From NCBI GenBank assembly GCA_022796475.1, contig JAAWIS010000008.1, positions 1 to 64,000 on the forward strand: 64,000 nucleotides of DNA, given 5' to 3'. This DNA is from Lachnospiraceae bacterium. Its GTDB lineage: Bacteria; Bacillota; Clostridia; Lachnospirales; Lachnospiraceae. The notes under the pieces were generated by a model. That model was given only the letters and a program-made list of their open reading frames with translations, did not search any database and was not told the DNA's origin. The position numbers were made by a program, and so were the translations under genes. Below are positions 63,120 through 64,000 of this stretch, one piece after another. Position 1 is the stretch's first letter, and each line of letters begins with the position of its first letter.

Positions 63120-64000
63120 TTATACAATCTGTGCCTTTAAGCTTCCGATTACGCTTTCTGCTTCTGCAACCATATCATCCATTAACTGCTGTACCGTCTT
63201 AATCTCATCAATTAATCCCATTGCCGGCCCTACCGCGTAAATTCCGCCGTCTACATTGCCGTTTTGGTAGCACTGTTTGCTGATTTTTCCGGAAATTACC
63301 GTCATCAGCTCCTGAAGGGTGGTTCCTCTGGCTTCCATTTCAAGAGTAAGCTTTGCCGCCATATTATTGGCAACCCGCGCCATATTATGGATGGATTTCT
63401 GTGTCAGCGCTGTGTCTTTTTCTGTGTGATCCAACAGCCACTGCTTATGATTATCTGAAATCGGGCACTCAGTTGTTGCTACAAACCGGGTCCCCATTAC
63501 CACGCCTTCTGCTCCTAAAGCCAAAGCGGCAGCCAGCCCTTTTCCATCAGCAACTCCGCCTGCTGCAAGCACAGGAACTCCGTATTCTGCACACACTTTT
63601 GCCGCCTTATTTGCAAGGACAAAGGTTCCGATTCCGTCCATGCTGGGATGTCCGGCTACTTCATAGCCTGCTATGGTAATCACATCTGCGCCTTTTCTTG
63701 CCATGCTTGCCGCCACTTTTGCATTGGGGCTTTTATGAATGATCTTAATCCCGGCCTCTTTGCATGCAGGCATAAACTCCACCGGAGAAGCGCCTGCAAA
63801 CTCGATTGCAGCCACTCCTTCACGGGCGCATACGTCAATGTAGCGGAAAATTTCTTCGCCTTTTGTTAAATCCGGAACCAGCGAAATATTTACAATAAAC
63901 GGCTTATCTGTCAGAGATTTCATCTTAACCACGTCTTCATGAAATTCCTCTATTCCCGGATAGCAGGTAATATTGATGGTTCCCATTCCTCCTGCATTGC
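63120..64000 (-). CDS. FMN oxidoreductase, nitronate monooxygenase/FabK group, copy 2 (partial)
   Basis: The gene runs off the right edge; the frame stays open to the last base with NAGGMGTINITCYPG, so about 30 N-terminal residues are missing. The visible 293 residues match the copy at 60766: AGYEVAGHPSMDG, VLAAGGVADGKGLAAALALG and EGVVMGTRFVATTEC. The active-site stretch reads AGHP where copy 1 has GGHP. It ends 95 bases before the CoA-transferase gene. The pair may act on successive or alternative substrates. Confidence 0.88.
   Translation of the reverse strand, partial: NAGGMGTINITCYPGIEEFHEDVVKMKSLTDKPFIVNISLVPDLTKGEEIFRYIDVCAREGVAAIEFAGASPVEFMPACKEAGIKIIHKSPNAKVAASMARKGADVITIAGYEVAGHPSMDGIGTFVLANKAAKVCAEYGVPVLAAGGVADGKGLAAALALGAEGVVMGTRFVATTECPISDNHKQWLLDHTEKDTALTQKSIHNMARVANNMAAKLTLEMEARGTTLQELMTVISGKISKQCYQNGNVDGGIYAVGPAMGLIDEIKTVQQLMDDMVAEAESVIGSLKAQIV

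Noticed and set aside
42561..64000. Bile acid 7-alpha-dehydroxylation (bai) operon
   Set aside because: CaiB-type genes and a ligase are shared, but BaiE, BaiA and the BaiCD/BaiH-type flavoenzymes are absent.
42561..64000. Phenyllactate-type reductive pathway (FldABC, AcdA, EtfAB)
   Set aside because: No 2-hydroxyacyl-CoA dehydratase subunits or activator gene are present.

Overview
The window reads as chromosomal DNA of an anaerobic Firmicute of class Clostridia, most likely a gut Lachnospiraceae-type organism; I cannot name the species. The grounds are strong AGGAGG-type ribosome binding sites, mostly sigma-A-like promoters, a clostridial rnfCDGEAB cluster, a CO dehydrogenase (cooS) operon, an LPXTG protein, an Rpn-type PDDEXK protein, and PucR-controlled CaiB/Etf/acyl-CoA genes.

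Layout. 1-2.0 kb: a possible short RNA, a small hypothetical gene, a DEAD-like helicase broken by two frameshifts, and tRNA-Leu. 2.1-5.7 kb (minus): cooS, cooF and an FAD/NAD oxidoreductase, which could pass electrons from CO to NAD(P). 5.9-11.4 kb: a chemoreceptor, a beta-helix protein with a divergent AraC regulator, and tRNA-Ala. 11.7-16.8 kb (plus): a cell-envelope run of O-antigen-ligase-like protein, amidase and a sortase-anchored Cna-B adhesin. 16.9-22.1 kb (minus): the complete Rnf complex, whose RnfE carries an unusual Cys-rich tail. 22.4-28.2 kb: a degraded ORF, a MarR-controlled heterodimeric ABC exporter and an Rpn-type nuclease with a strong internal start site. 28.4-39.7 kb (minus): an Opp/Dpp-type importer without a binding protein, an amidohydrolase of the MtaD group, adenine deaminase and a polyamine-type ABC importer, with a divergent LysR regulator; together these look like uptake and deamination of purine-like compounds. 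39.8-42.4 kb: the LysR gene, a phosphopantetheinyl transferase and a membrane acyltransferase.

42.5-64 kb: a large CoA-thioester region. It holds three class III CoA-transferases, an AMP-forming ligase, an acyl-CoA dehydrogenase, EtfAB, a hydratase-2, two crotonases, two FMN oxidoreductases of the nitronate monooxygenase/FabK group, two GntP-like permeases, a flavin reductase-like protein and two PucR-type regulators. The parts describe a route that imports a carboxylic acid, activates it to a CoA thioester and carries out dehydrogenation or reduction plus hydration. The substrate is not evident. This is the best candidate here for an uncharacterised pathway.

Intergenic DNA is rich in palindromes: two large hairpins at 44.7-45.0 kb, a set of TTTTGACCC repeats with a 14-bp inverted repeat at 53.5-53.9 kb, related long terminators at 46.5 and 47.6 kb, and a candidate shared operator at 45.0 and 49.0 kb. 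All functional calls come from reading the sequence; no database search was run.
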